From Jiangella asiatica (lineage in GTDB: Bacteria; Actinomycetota; Actinomycetes; Jiangellales; Jiangellaceae): a DNA stretch of 64,000 nucleotides. Shown piece after piece: positions 34,668 through 43,831 of the stretch. The notes beneath the pieces were generated by a model. That model saw only the letters and a list, made by a program, of their open reading frames with translations. It was not told the origin of the DNA and did not search any database. The first letter of the stretch is position 1. Every line of letters begins with the position of its first letter. Position numbers and translations under genes: made by a program. The stretch covers positions 62,001 to 126,000 of the forward strand of contig NZ_SMKZ01000001.1 of the NCBI RefSeq assembly GCF_004349065.1, read 5' to 3'.

Positions 34668-36898
34668 CGTCGGTCCGGCCGCGACCCCCGCCGGACCAGC
34701 TGACCAGGACCTCAGGCATGGCCCATGCGACCACGCCGCGGCTGCACTGGCTGCTCATCAGCGTGGTCATTGTCGTCTTCGCGGTGCTGCTCCTGGTGAA
34801 CGGGTTGGTCAAGGCGCAGTTCGGTGCTGACCACCGAGTGGCGCCGCCCACCGACGCCTACAGCGTCCCGGACGTCGTCCGCTCCGGCCGGCCGATCATC
34901 GACCTGCGCGACGGCACGGCACGTGCGTTCGCGATCCCGGAACGGACCGTCGTGCTCACCTTCGACGACGGCCCGGACCCGGTGTGGACGCCGCGCGTCT
35001 TGGAGGTGCTGCGCCGCCACGACGTCCCTGCCACGTTCTTCGTGGTCGGGAACCTCGTGGCCCAGTGGCCGGGACTCGTCCGCCAGATCCGTTCGGCCGG
35101 CAGTGAGCTGGGGATCCACACGTTCACCCACCCCGACCTCGCCTACCTCCCGGACTGGCGCCGCGAGCTCGAGCTCTCGCAGACCCAGCTCGCGGTGGCC
35201 GGTGCCGCCGGCGTGACGTCGGCGCTCGTGCGCCCACCGTACTCGTCGGTGTCCGAGGCGATCGACGACACCACCTGGCCGTCGATCCGCAACCTCGGCC
35301 GTGGAGGGTATATCACGGTACTGACCACCCACGACACCAAGGACTGGTCCCGTCCTGGCGCGGACGCGATCGCACGGGACGCCATTCCCGAAAACGGTGC
35401 CGGCGGGATCGTCCTGATGCACGACTCGGGCGGGGACCGCGCGCAGACCGTCGAGGCGCTGGACCGGCTCATCCCGGAGCTGCGCGCCCGCGGTTACCGA
35501 TTCGCCACGGTCGCCGACGTTGTGGGCGGGGAGGATCTCAACCCACGGGCCGACCAGGTCGAGTGGCTGCGCGGCACCACGCTGCTCGTCCTGGTCCGCG
35601 CCGCGACGACGGCGACAACGGTGCTCGCCTTCCTCACGGCCATCGCCGGCGCCCTGGTCATCCTACGGCTGCTGACGCTCGTGGTGCTCGCGCGCCGGCA
35701 TGCCCGCCGGCGGCGGTCGGCGCCGCACCGGCCTCCGGCCCACGACCCGGTGTCGGTCATCGTCCCCGCGTACAACGAGGAGGCCTGCATCGCCGACACC
35801 GTCCGGTCCCTGGCTCGCAGCGACCACCCCGCCGAGGTGATCGTCGTCGACGACGGATCGACCGACGCGACGGCGGAGGTGGCGCGGGCGCTGGACCTGC
35901 CGGACGTGACGGTGATCCGGCAGCCCAACGGTGGCAAGCCGGCCGCCCTGAACACCGGGGTCGCCCACGCGAGGCACGACCTGATCGTGATGATGGACGG
36001 CGACACGACGTTCGGGCCGGACACGGTCCGCCAGCTCGTGCAGCCGTTCGCGGACCCGGGCGTCGGTGCCGTGGCCGGCAACACGAAGGTGGCGAACCGG
36101 TCCGGGGTGCTCGGCGCCTGGCAGCACATCGAGTACGTCGTCGGCTTCAACATCGACCGCCGGGCCTACGACGTGCTGCAGTGCATGCCGACCGTCCCGG
36201 GCGCGGTGGGCGGGTTCCGTCGGCGCACGCTGACGGAGGTCGGCGGGGTCAGCGACGACACGCTGGCCGAGGACACCGACCTGACCATGGCGATCTCGCG
36301 AGCCGGCTGGCGGGTGGTGTACGAGCCGACCGCGGTGGCGTGGACCGAGGTCCCCGCCGGCATGGGTGAGCTGTGGCGACAGCGCTACCGGTGGAGCTAC
36401 GGGACGATCCAGGCGATGTGGAAGCACCGTCGTGCGGTCGTGGAGCCCGGCCGCTCGGGCCGCTTCGGCCGGATCGGGCTGCTGCACCTGGCGCTCTACC
36501 AGGTGCTGCTGCCGTTGCTGGCGCCGTTGATCGACGTCTTCCTGGTCTATGGCCTGGTGTTCCTCGACCCGGTCCGCACGCTGCTGGGCTGGCTCGCCTT
36601 GGTGGGCAGCCAGCTGTTCGCCGGAGCGTACGCCAGCCGGCTGGACGGTGAGTCGATGTCCGGGCTGTGGCTGCTGCCTTTGCAGCAACTGGTGTACCGG
36701 CAGCTGATGTATGCGGTGGTGATCCAGTCCATCGTCACGGCGCTGGAGGGCATCCGGCTGCGCTGGCAGAAGCTGCGAAGGGTGGGCAAACAGGAGGACG
36801 AGTCCGCCGCCGTCCACCCAGGTCCGCGGACGTCGGCCCACGGAATCACCACCCGGGAATCCTCCATGCATGAGTCGTCCACTCGGGAGGCGCGATGA
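34664..36898 (+). CDS. Fusion of polysaccharide deacetylase and family 2 glycosyltransferase
   Basis: A 744-residue membrane protein. A helix at about residues 25-46 puts a NodB-type deacetylase outside: TFDDGPDPV near 99 and HTFTHPD near 151 supply the metal-binding Asp and two His; VRPPYSS follows. A hydrophobic region at about 305-340 returns to a cytosolic GT2 domain: VSVIVPAYNEE (363), MMDGDTTF (442), EDTDLT (535) and QRYRW (572), all the motifs of processive synthases such as PgaC/IcaA. More helices end the protein. It probably makes and deacetylates an amino-sugar polymer. Coupled by 4-bp overlaps on both sides. Confidence 0.88.
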   Translation: MTSVRPRPPPDQLTRTSGMAHATTPRLHWLLISVVIVVFAVLLLVNGLVKAQFGADHRVAPPTDAYSVPDVVRSGRPIIDLRDGTARAFAIPERTVVLTFDDGPDPVWTPRVLEVLRRHDVPATFFVVGNLVAQWPGLVRQIRSAGSELGIHTFTHPDLAYLPDWRRELELSQTQLAVAGAAGVTSALVRPPYSSVSEAIDDTTWPSIRNLGRGGYITVLTTHDTKDWSRPGADAIARDAIPENGAGGIVLMHDSGGDRAQTVEALDRLIPELRARGYRFATVADVVGGEDLNPRADQVEWLRGTTLLVLVRAATTATTVLAFLTAIAGALVILRLLTLVVLARRHARRRRSAPHRPPAHDPVSVIVPAYNEEACIADTVRSLARSDHPAEVIVVDDGSTDATAEVARALDLPDVTVIRQPNGGKPAALNTGVAHARHDLIVMMDGDTTFGPDTVRQLVQPFADPGVGAVAGNTKVANRSGVLGAWQHIEYVVGFNIDRRAYDVLQCMPTVPGAVGGFRRRTLTEVGGVSDDTLAEDTDLTMAISRAGWRVVYEPTAVAWTEVPAGMGELWRQRYRWSYGTIQAMWKHRRAVVEPGRSGRFGRIGLLHLALYQVLLPLLAPLIDVFLVYGLVFLDPVRTLLGWLALVGSQLFAGAYASRLDGESMSGLWLLPLQQLVYRQLMYAVVIQSIVTALEGIRLRWQKLRRVGKQEDESAAVHPGPRTSAHGITTRESSMHESSTREAR

Positions 36899-39045
36899 TG
36901 GGCGCAACAGGAACCATGGAGCGGGAGCGGCACCTCGACGTATACCGGGCCGTCGCTCTCCTGGGGGTGATGGCCTACCACCTGGCCGGGTGGGCCTGGC
37001 AGTCCATCGTGTTCCCGGCAATGGGCGTGATCTTCGCGGTGGCGGGTTCGCTGGTGGCGCGGTCGCTGGAACGGGCGCCGGCCTTCGACGTGATCGCGCA
37101 GGGGCTGCGCCGGCTGCTGCCGCCGTTGTGGTTGCTGGGCGCGGTGGTCGTCCCCGCAATGCTGTGGCGCGGCTGGGACGCCGACGGCGACACCGTACCG
37201 GTGCCGTGGGACGAGCTGGTGTACTGGATCGTCCCGGTGCTCGACCCGCCCGCTAGTGCGTGGGCGGCCGGCGCCACCGAACCGCTGTGGTATGTGCGCG
37301 CCTACCTCTGGTTCGTTGTGCTGTCGCCGGTGCTGATGTGGGCCTTCCGGCGATGGCCCGTGCCCACGGTGCTGGCACCGATCGCCGTCATCGTCCTGAG
37401 CGCCGCTGGCCCGCTCGAACTGGATGCGTGGGGCACGCCCGGGGACGGACTGCTGGACTTCGCGACCTTTGGCGCGTGCTGGCTCCTCGGGTTCGCGTAC
37501 CGCAGCGGCGGGCTGCGCCGGCTGCATCTGGCGATCGCGGCGACGTTGGCAGCTGCCGGCATGGCCGCCGGTTTGGGGTGGGCGCTGACCCAGGCGGCGC
37601 CCGAGTTCGGCAACGACCTCTACAAGATCCCGGTGGCGCAGGCGCTGTGGTCCGTGGGCGCCGTCCTGCTGCTGATGCGATGGTCTCCGCGGCCGGACGG
37701 GGTGGACCGGGTTCCGCTGCTGGGGCGGCTGGTCGACTTCATGACCGCGCGCGTCGTGACGCTTTACTTGTGGCACGGCATCGCGATCGTCCTCGCCGTA
37801 GGGCTGTGTGCCGATCTCGGCGTTCCCGCCCTGGGCGCCGTCGCGCTCCTGGCCGCGGCCCTGACCGTGCTGGCCACGGTGCTGTTCGGGTGGGCGGAGG
37901 ACGTCGCCGCCGGCCGGCCGGTCCGGCTGCTGCCCGGGTTGGTCCACACGACGTCCGTGTCTCGCCGTCCGGCGTGGAGCCGCGGCGTCGCGGCGGTCTT
38001 CAGCCGGTTCGGGGTAGCGGTCCTGGTCGCGCTCCTGATCACCTCGTGGGCCGCGATCCCGGCGACCAGCCCGGACGAGCCGCCCGAGCGGACCTGGACG
38101 GTGGGCGCGTACCTGGCGCCGTGGGATCAGCAGCGTGGCCTGGCCTCCCTTCAGGTCGCCTCCGACGTACTGACCTCGGTGAGCCCGGTCTGGTACACCC
38201 CCACCGACGCCGGCGGGCTGACCCGCAACCAGGAGTCGGAGACCGACGACGTGCGCGACCAGGCCTGGGCGCTGGGCCTGGAGGTGATCCCGTCCATCAG
38301 CAACTTCCGCGACGACCAGTGGGACGGCGCCCTGGTGCACGAGCTCGTGGCCGATCCGCGGCGGCGGGCCGGGCACGTCCAGGCAATCGTGGACACCGTC
38401 CACGCCAACAGCTGGGACGGGATCGACGTCGACTACGAGGCGCTGGCACCGCAGGACTACGAAGCGTTCGGGGTCTTCCTGCACGAGCTCGCCGACGCCC
38501 TGCACGACCAGGGCAGGCGGCTGACGGCGGCCCTGCCAGCCGCGACCACGGACGATCCGCCCGGACTGGCCCGGCTCTACGAGCTCGCCGGGGCCGCTGT
38601 CGACGAGGTCCGCGTGATGGCCTACGACCACGCGTGGGCCGGCTCCGAGCCCGGGCCGATCGCGCCGGTCGGCTGGGTCGACGACGTCGTCCGGTTCGCG
38701 GTCCGGCACATCCCCGAGGACCGGGTGATCCTCGGGCTGGCCGCGCACGGCTACGACTGGGGAGCAGCCGGCGACGACGGCGCCCGCAGCGTCATGTTCG
38801 CCGACGCCATGGCCGTCGCCGAGCGGCACGACAGCGTAGTGCAGTGGGACACCGACGCGCAGGTGCCGTGGTTCACCTACCCCGGCGCTCAGAACGAGCA
38901 CGCGGTCTGGTTCGAGGACGCACCCAGCCTCGCCGCCAAGCTGGACGTCGCCACCGAGCACGATCTCGGCGGGGTGTTCGTGTGGCGGCTCGGCGGCGAG
39001 GACCCGACCCTCTGGCGGGTCCTAGGGACCGGCCGGCAGCCGTAG
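36895..39045 (+). CDS. Fusion of acyltransferase 3 and GH18-type hydrolase
   Basis: A 716-residue protein. Residues 1-390 form an acyltransferase-3 membrane domain of about ten helices (ERHLDVYRAVALLGVMAYHL, LWYVRAYLWFVVLSPVL, LYLWHGIAIVL), as in IcaC and OafA. After a helix at about 375-390 an extracytoplasmic GH18 domain starts at WTVGAYLAP (399): NSWDGIDVDYEAL (507) has the DxxDxDxE catalytic motif, and VDEVRVMAYDHAW, VILGLAAHGYDW and GVFVWRLGGED follow. The GH18 domain may trim the polymer. The start overlaps the synthase stop by 4 bp. Confidence 0.86.
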   Translation: MMGATGTMERERHLDVYRAVALLGVMAYHLAGWAWQSIVFPAMGVIFAVAGSLVARSLERAPAFDVIAQGLRRLLPPLWLLGAVVVPAMLWRGWDADGDTVPVPWDELVYWIVPVLDPPASAWAAGATEPLWYVRAYLWFVVLSPVLMWAFRRWPVPTVLAPIAVIVLSAAGPLELDAWGTPGDGLLDFATFGACWLLGFAYRSGGLRRLHLAIAATLAAAGMAAGLGWALTQAAPEFGNDLYKIPVAQALWSVGAVLLLMRWSPRPDGVDRVPLLGRLVDFMTARVVTLYLWHGIAIVLAVGLCADLGVPALGAVALLAAALTVLATVLFGWAEDVAAGRPVRLLPGLVHTTSVSRRPAWSRGVAAVFSRFGVAVLVALLITSWAAIPATSPDEPPERTWTVGAYLAPWDQQRGLASLQVASDVLTSVSPVWYTPTDAGGLTRNQESETDDVRDQAWALGLEVIPSISNFRDDQWDGALVHELVADPRRRAGHVQAIVDTVHANSWDGIDVDYEALAPQDYEAFGVFLHELADALHDQGRRLTAALPAATTDDPPGLARLYELAGAAVDEVRVMAYDHAWAGSEPGPIAPVGWVDDVVRFAVRHIPEDRVILGLAAHGYDWGAAGDDGARSVMFADAMAVAERHDSVVQWDTDAQVPWFTYPGAQNEHAVWFEDAPSLAAKLDVATEHDLGGVFVWRLGGEDPTLWRVLGTGRQP

Positions 39046-39132
39046 CCGCCGGCTGGGCGGTGGGTCTGGTCCGGCGCTGCTCGCCCGGCCGAACCCCGTC
39101 GAGCAGCAAGCGGCTCGATCACGGGACGGCTG

Positions 39133-40800
39133 TCAGAGGCGGGCCAGGGCGTTCTTCAGCGGGTCGAGGCCGACCGAGCCGAGGTCGAGGGCCGCCCGGT
39201 GGAACTCCCGCAGGTCGAACGCGTCGCCCTGACGGCGCCGGGCATCGTCGCGGGCGGCCAGCCAGATCCGCTCACCGACCTTGTACGACGGGGCCTGGCC
39301 CGGCCAGCCGAGGTAACGGTCCAGCTCGAAGTGGAGGAACTCGTCGGGCAGCCGGCAGTGCGCCCGCAGGAACGCGTACGCGGACTCCGCGGTCCATGGT
39401 CCGGGCGCCAGCCCGTCGGAGCGCACCAGCGACTCTGGGATGTCCTTGCCGAGGTGAATCCCGATGTCGACCACCACCCGCGCGGAGCGGAACGCCTGGC
39501 TGTCGAGCATGCCCAGCCGGTCGCCGGGGTCGTCGAGGAACCCGAGGTCGGCCATGAGCCGCTCGGCGTACAACGCCCAGCCCTCGCCATGCCCGGACAC
39601 CCAGCACATGAGCCGCTGCCAGCGGTTGAGGACCTCGCGGCGGTAGATGACCTGGGCGACCTGCAGGTGGTGCCCCGGGACGCCCTCGTGGAACACCGTC
39701 GTCGTCTCGCGCCAGGTGGAGAAGTGGTCCACCCCCTCCGGCACCGACCACCACATCCGGCCCGGCCGGGTGAGGTCGTCGCTGGGGCCGGTGTAGTAGA
39801 TGCCGCCGTCCTTGGTGGGCGCGATGCGGCACTCCAGCCGCCGGATCGGCTCCGGGATGTCGAAGTGGACGCCGTTCATCGACTCGACGGTGCGGTCGGA
39901 GAGGGTCTGCATCCACGCCCGGAGCGCGTCGGTACCGGCGATCATCCGGGCCGGGTCGGCGTCGAGCGCGGCGACGGCGTCGTCGACGCTGCCGCCGGGA
40001 ACGACCTGACGGGCGACCTCGGCCATCTCCGCCTCGATGCGGGTCAGCTCGGCGACGCCCCACTCGTACGTCTCGTCCAGGTCGATCTCGGCGCCGAGGA
40101 AGTACCGCGAGGCGATGGCGTAGGCGTCCTTGCCGACGGCGTCGTCCTCACGGGCCTTCGCCGCGACCATGTCGGTGAGGAACCGGCCGAACCGCTCGAA
40201 CGCCAGCGACGCCTCGGCGGCGGCCGGGTCCAGGTCGCCGCGCATCGCCTCCGGGCCGGTGGACACCAGCTCGCCGAAGAACGTGCCGGAGATGCGGCGG
40301 GCCTGCTCGGCGACCGCGAGCACCTGGCGCAGCGCCGGCGGCCGGTCGGCCGCGGTGTCCTCGCGCATGGTGTGCTGGTACTGCTCCAACGCGGTGGGTA
40401 CCTGTCGCAGCCGAGCGGCGATGTTGGCCCACTGCTCGCCGGTCTCGGTGGGCATGAGGTCGAAGGTCTCGCGTGCCCAGTGCATCGGACTGTCGATGAC
40501 GTTGAGGTTGCGGTTCAGCCCGGCGGAGTCCATCTCCAGGTCGAGGCGGAGCCGTTCCCGCATGGCTTCGGCGGCGACCCGCTCGCGCTCGTCGGCCGCG
40601 GTGGCGGCGTCCAGGTCGGCGAGGGTGTGCCGCGCCAGCGCCCGCCGCGCGGCGAAGCCGTCGGGCGACAGGTCGGTGCTCGCGTCGTCGTGGCCGGTCA
40701 GGCCGACGTACGTGGCGGTGTAGGGGTCGAGGGCGGCGTACGCGTCGACGTAGGCGTCAGCGATCTCGTCGACGGTTCGCGGTGGCTGCGGATTGGTCAC
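39133..40800 (-). CDS. DUF885 family protein, likely zinc peptidase
   Basis: A 555-residue mostly helical protein. TTVFHEGVPGHHLQVAQ supplies an HExxxHH-like zinc motif (HEGxPGHH) and WVSGHGEGWALYAERL the second conserved element (GEGW) of the DUF885 family. There is no signal peptide. The N-terminal MTNPQPPRTVDEIADAYVDA is typical of cytosolic members. Peptidase activity is inferred from the family. It follows accE by 47 bp. Confidence 0.88.
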   Translation of the reverse strand: MTNPQPPRTVDEIADAYVDAYAALDPYTATYVGLTGHDDASTDLSPDGFAARRALARHTLADLDAATAADERERVAAEAMRERLRLDLEMDSAGLNRNLNVIDSPMHWARETFDLMPTETGEQWANIAARLRQVPTALEQYQHTMREDTAADRPPALRQVLAVAEQARRISGTFFGELVSTGPEAMRGDLDPAAAEASLAFERFGRFLTDMVAAKAREDDAVGKDAYAIASRYFLGAEIDLDETYEWGVAELTRIEAEMAEVARQVVPGGSVDDAVAALDADPARMIAGTDALRAWMQTLSDRTVESMNGVHFDIPEPIRRLECRIAPTKDGGIYYTGPSDDLTRPGRMWWSVPEGVDHFSTWRETTTVFHEGVPGHHLQVAQVIYRREVLNRWQRLMCWVSGHGEGWALYAERLMADLGFLDDPGDRLGMLDSQAFRSARVVVDIGIHLGKDIPESLVRSDGLAPGPWTAESAYAFLRAHCRLPDEFLHFELDRYLGWPGQAPSYKVGERIWLAARDDARRRQGDAFDLREFHRAALDLGSVGLDPLKNALARL

Positions 40801-40847
40801 GGGAGCGACCCTAGACGGTCGCGTCCTTTTCGGTCAGATTCGCCCCG

Positions 40848-41054
40848 TCAGCGAGGTAGCGCGCTGGCCCGCCAGGCACCCGCGCCCGGAGTGAGCGGCG
40901 CCCGATAGGCCCAGTACGACGCCCAGGACGACCGCCGCGGGCCCGACGGCGCACGTCCGGCCGTCGCCTTCGCCGTGAGCACGACGACGAGCGCGGCCAG
41001 CTCCTCGTCGGTCGGGTTGCCCCGCACCACCCGTAGCAACGGCGTCTCGCTCAC
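40848..41054 (-). CDS. accE: Acyl-CoA carboxylase epsilon subunit
   Basis: A 68-residue protein with the actinobacterial AccE pattern: a short N-terminal VVRGNPTDEELAALVVVL segment and a basic tail ending in a WAYRAPLTPGAGAWRASALP motif. Epsilon subunits stabilise alpha-beta complexes with AccD5-type beta subunits. It lies downstream of the beta-subunit gene on the same strand, though separated from it by a phosphoesterase gene. Confidence 0.9.
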   Translation of the reverse strand: MSETPLLRVVRGNPTDEELAALVVVLTAKATAGRAPSGPRRSSWASYWAYRAPLTPGAGAWRASALPR

Positions 41055-41074
41055 GCCGTCACCCTAACCCCGTC

Positions 41075-42013
41075 TCACGGGGCTCGGAACGGCAGCGTCC
41101 GGTTCGGCTCGCGGCCGTACCCGTCGATCTCGAAGCGGTCGGCGTGGACCTGGACGATCGAGAACGCGTTCGAGTCCAGCTCGACCATCCCGCGGAACGT
41201 GACGTAGTGGACGCCGTTGCGGAACCCGTAGTTGCCCTGGTGGTTGTGCCCGTTGAAGTAGGCGATCACATTGTCGTAGGAGTCGATCACGTCCAGCAGC
41301 GCGTGGTCGTTCCACGCGTTGTGCGCGTCCTTCGGGTACACCGGGTGATGCGCGCTCAGGACCACCTTCTCGCCCCTGCGCCGTGCCATCGTCAGCACGT
41401 CCTCGAGCCAGGCCAGCTGGTCCTCCCCGACGGCGCCGTTCCAGGTGTAGGCGTTGACGGCGCCCTGCCGCACCAGCTCGTCGTACATCTCCTGGGCCAG
41501 CTCGTGCTTCTCCGAGCCCTCGGGGTTCGCGTACGTGCTGACGTCGTTGGTGTCGAGGACGACGAACCGCCAGCCGCCGCGCCGGTAGTGGTAGTACTGG
41601 TTCGGCATGTCGAGCACATCGAGCAGCTGGTCGGTGGGCATCTGGAAGTCGTGGTTGCCCAGGACGTGGACCTTCAGCCGACGCGCCTTCTCGAACACCG
41701 GCAGGATCTCGGCGAAGCTGCGCTCGAACCGGTCGACGAAGTCGCCCAGGTGGGTGATGAACTCCAGGTCGCTCTGGTTGAACGTCTCGACCGCCTCGGC
41801 CAGCTTGCCGATGGACGCCCGGTAGTGGCGGGTCCCGGTGTTCTCGAAGTCGGCGTACTGGCAGTCGGCGACGACACCGAACCGGAACCCGTCCTCGCCG
41901 GCACCGGCCTGCGGGCTGCCCAGCCCGAACGGGATGGCGATCGCGCCGGCCGAGACCCCCAGGAATCCCCGTCGGCTCCACGTCCTCGCGCTCGTACCGG
42001 CGGTGCTGTTCAC
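41075..42013 (-). CDS. Tat-exported metallophosphoesterase (ADPRibase-Mn-like)
   Basis: A 312-residue protein with a twin-Arg signal (SRRGFLGVSAGAIAIPFGLG). The calcineurin-like fold carries FGVVADCQYAD, ITHLGDFVDR, HVLGNHDF, VVLSAHHPVYP and FNGHNHQGNYG; this order and DCQYAD resemble Mn-dependent ADP-ribose/CDP-alcohol diphosphatases. Export makes an intracellular ADP-ribose role unlikely, so the substrate is open. It is unusual in separating the carboxylase beta gene from accE. Confidence 0.87.
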   Translation of the reverse strand: MNSTAGTSARTWSRRGFLGVSAGAIAIPFGLGSPQAGAGEDGFRFGVVADCQYADFENTGTRHYRASIGKLAEAVETFNQSDLEFITHLGDFVDRFERSFAEILPVFEKARRLKVHVLGNHDFQMPTDQLLDVLDMPNQYYHYRRGGWRFVVLDTNDVSTYANPEGSEKHELAQEMYDELVRQGAVNAYTWNGAVGEDQLAWLEDVLTMARRRGEKVVLSAHHPVYPKDAHNAWNDHALLDVIDSYDNVIAYFNGHNHQGNYGFRNGVHYVTFRGMVELDSNAFSIVQVHADRFEIDGYGREPNRTLPFRAP

Positions 42014-42127
42014 GACGACCTCCTGGTGGCTCGGGAGGTCTCAGCCAACCGAAGCGACCGGTCGCACGGCGGAAGCGGCCGGGAACGAGGAATGAACCTT
42101 GGATGACCCCGGCCGGGCTCAGGCCGG

Positions 42128-43714
42128 CTACAGCGGGATGTTGCCGTGCTTCTTGGGCGGCAGGCTCTCGCGCTTGGTGCGCAGTGCGCGCAGCGCCTGG
42201 ACGATGGCCACCCGGGTCCGCGACGGTGCGATGACGGCGTCGACGTAGCCGCGCTCGGCCGCGACGTAGGGGTTGGCCAGGGTGTCCTCGTACTCGGTGA
42301 TCAGCTCCGCGCGGCGGGCCTCCGGGTCGGCGGTTTCGGCGAGCTCGCGCCGGTACAGGATGTTCACCGCGCCCTGGGCGCCCATGACCGCGATCTGCGC
42401 GCTCGGCCAGGCGAGGTTGACGTCGGCGCCGAGGTGCTTGGAGCCCATGACGTCGTACGCGCCGCCGTATGCCTTGCGGGTGATGACCGTGACCAGCGGG
42501 ACGGTGGCCTCGGCGTAGGCGTAGATGAGCTTGGCGCCGCGGCGGATGATGCCGTTCCACTCCTGGTCGGTGCCGGGCAGGAACCCGGGCACGTCGACGA
42601 ACGTCAGGACCGGGATGTTGAAGGCGTCGCAGGTTCGCACGAACCGCGCGGCCTTCTCCGAGGCGTCGATGTCCAGCGTGCCGGCGAACTGCATCGGCTG
42701 GTTGGCCACGACGCCGACAGACTGGCCCTCGACGCGGCCGAAGCCGACGACGATGTTGCCGGCGAACAGTGGCTGCACCTCGAGGAAATCGCCCTCGTCG
42801 AGCACGGCCTCGATGACGGCGTGCATGTCGTACGGCTGGTTGGCGCTGTCGGGCACCAGCGTGTCCAGCGCGAGGTCGGCGTCGGTGATCTCCGGCACGG
42901 CGTCCGCGTCCGGGAACGAGGGCGCCGGGTCGAGGTTGTTCTGCGGCAGGTACGACAGCAGCGCCTTGACGTAGTCGATGGCGTCGGCCTCGTCGGCGGC
43001 CATGAAGTGCGCGTTGCCGCTCTTGGTGTTGTGCGACCGGGCGCCGCCGAGCTCCTCGAACCCGACGTCCTCGCCGGTCACGGTCTTGATGACGTCGGGC
43101 CCGGTGATGAACATGTGCGAGGTCTGGTCGACCATGACCGTGAAGTCGGTGATGGCCGGCGAGTACACCGCGCCGCCCGCGCACGGCCCCATGATCAGTG
43201 AGATCTGCGGGATGACGCCGGACGCGTGGACGTTGCGGCGGAAGATCTCGCCGTAGAGGCCGAGCGAGACCACACCCTCCTGGATGCGCGCGCCGCCGGA
43301 GTCGTTGATGCCGATCATCGGGCAGCCCGTCTTCAGCGCGAAGTCCATGACCTTGACGATCTTCTCGCCGAACACCTGTCCGAGGCTGCCGCCGAAGACG
43401 GTGAAGTCCTGCGCGAACACCGCGACCTGACGGCCGTCGATCGTGCCGAAGCCGGTGACGACGCCGTCGCCGTACGGACGGTTCTTCTCCATGCCGAACG
43501 CAGTGGAGCGGTGCCGGGCCAGTTCGTCGAATTCGACGAAGGACCCTTCGTCCAGCAACATGGCGATGCGCTCGCGCGCGGTCTTCTTGCCGCGGGCGTG
43601 CTGCTTCTCAACGGCCCGCTCCGAGCCCGCGTGCACCGCGTCGTCGATCCGCTGCCGCAGGTCGGCCAGCTTGCCCGCGGTGGTGTGGATGTCGGGGACG
43701 TCGTGCACGGTCAT
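42128..43714 (-). CDS. pccB: Acyl-CoA carboxylase beta subunit (AccD5/PccB type)
   Basis: A 528-residue carboxyltransferase, probably for propionyl-CoA and/or acetyl-CoA. N-lobe: [58 protein letters not shown]-lobe: [40 protein letters not shown]. The C-terminal [11 protein letters not shown] is the conserved AccD5 end. The ATG at 43714 follows GGAGG; the frame runs on far upstream but that part is antisense to ppc and lacks coding features. Confidence 0.95.
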   Translation of the reverse strand: MTVHDVPDIHTTAGKLADLRQRIDDAVHAGSERAVEKQHARGKKTARERIAMLLDEGSFVEFDELARHRSTAFGMEKNRPYGDGVVTGFGTIDGRQVAVFAQDFTVFGGSLGQVFGEKIVKVMDFALKTGCPMIGINDSGGARIQEGVVSLGLYGEIFRRNVHASGVIPQISLIMGPCAGGAVYSPAITDFTVMVDQTSHMFITGPDVIKTVTGEDVGFEELGGARSHNTKSGNAHFMAADEADAIDYVKALLSYLPQNNLDPAPSFPDADAVPEITDADLALDTLVPDSANQPYDMHAVIEAVLDEGDFLEVQPLFAGNIVVGFGRVEGQSVGVVANQPMQFAGTLDIDASEKAARFVRTCDAFNIPVLTFVDVPGFLPGTDQEWNGIIRRGAKLIYAYAEATVPLVTVITRKAYGGAYDVMGSKHLGADVNLAWPSAQIAVMGAQGAVNILYRRELAETADPEARRAELITEYEDTLANPYVAAERGYVDAVIAPSRTRVAIVQALRALRTKRESLPPKKHGNIPL

Positions 43715-43831
43715 GTCGGTGCCTCCGATGGGTGGACGAAGCTCTAGCAGGTTAGAGCACGGGCGATAGGCGCCGTCTCGCACTGTGGGGCACGACCGCC
43801 GGCCAGGCTCGACGTCACTACCCTGGGCCGC

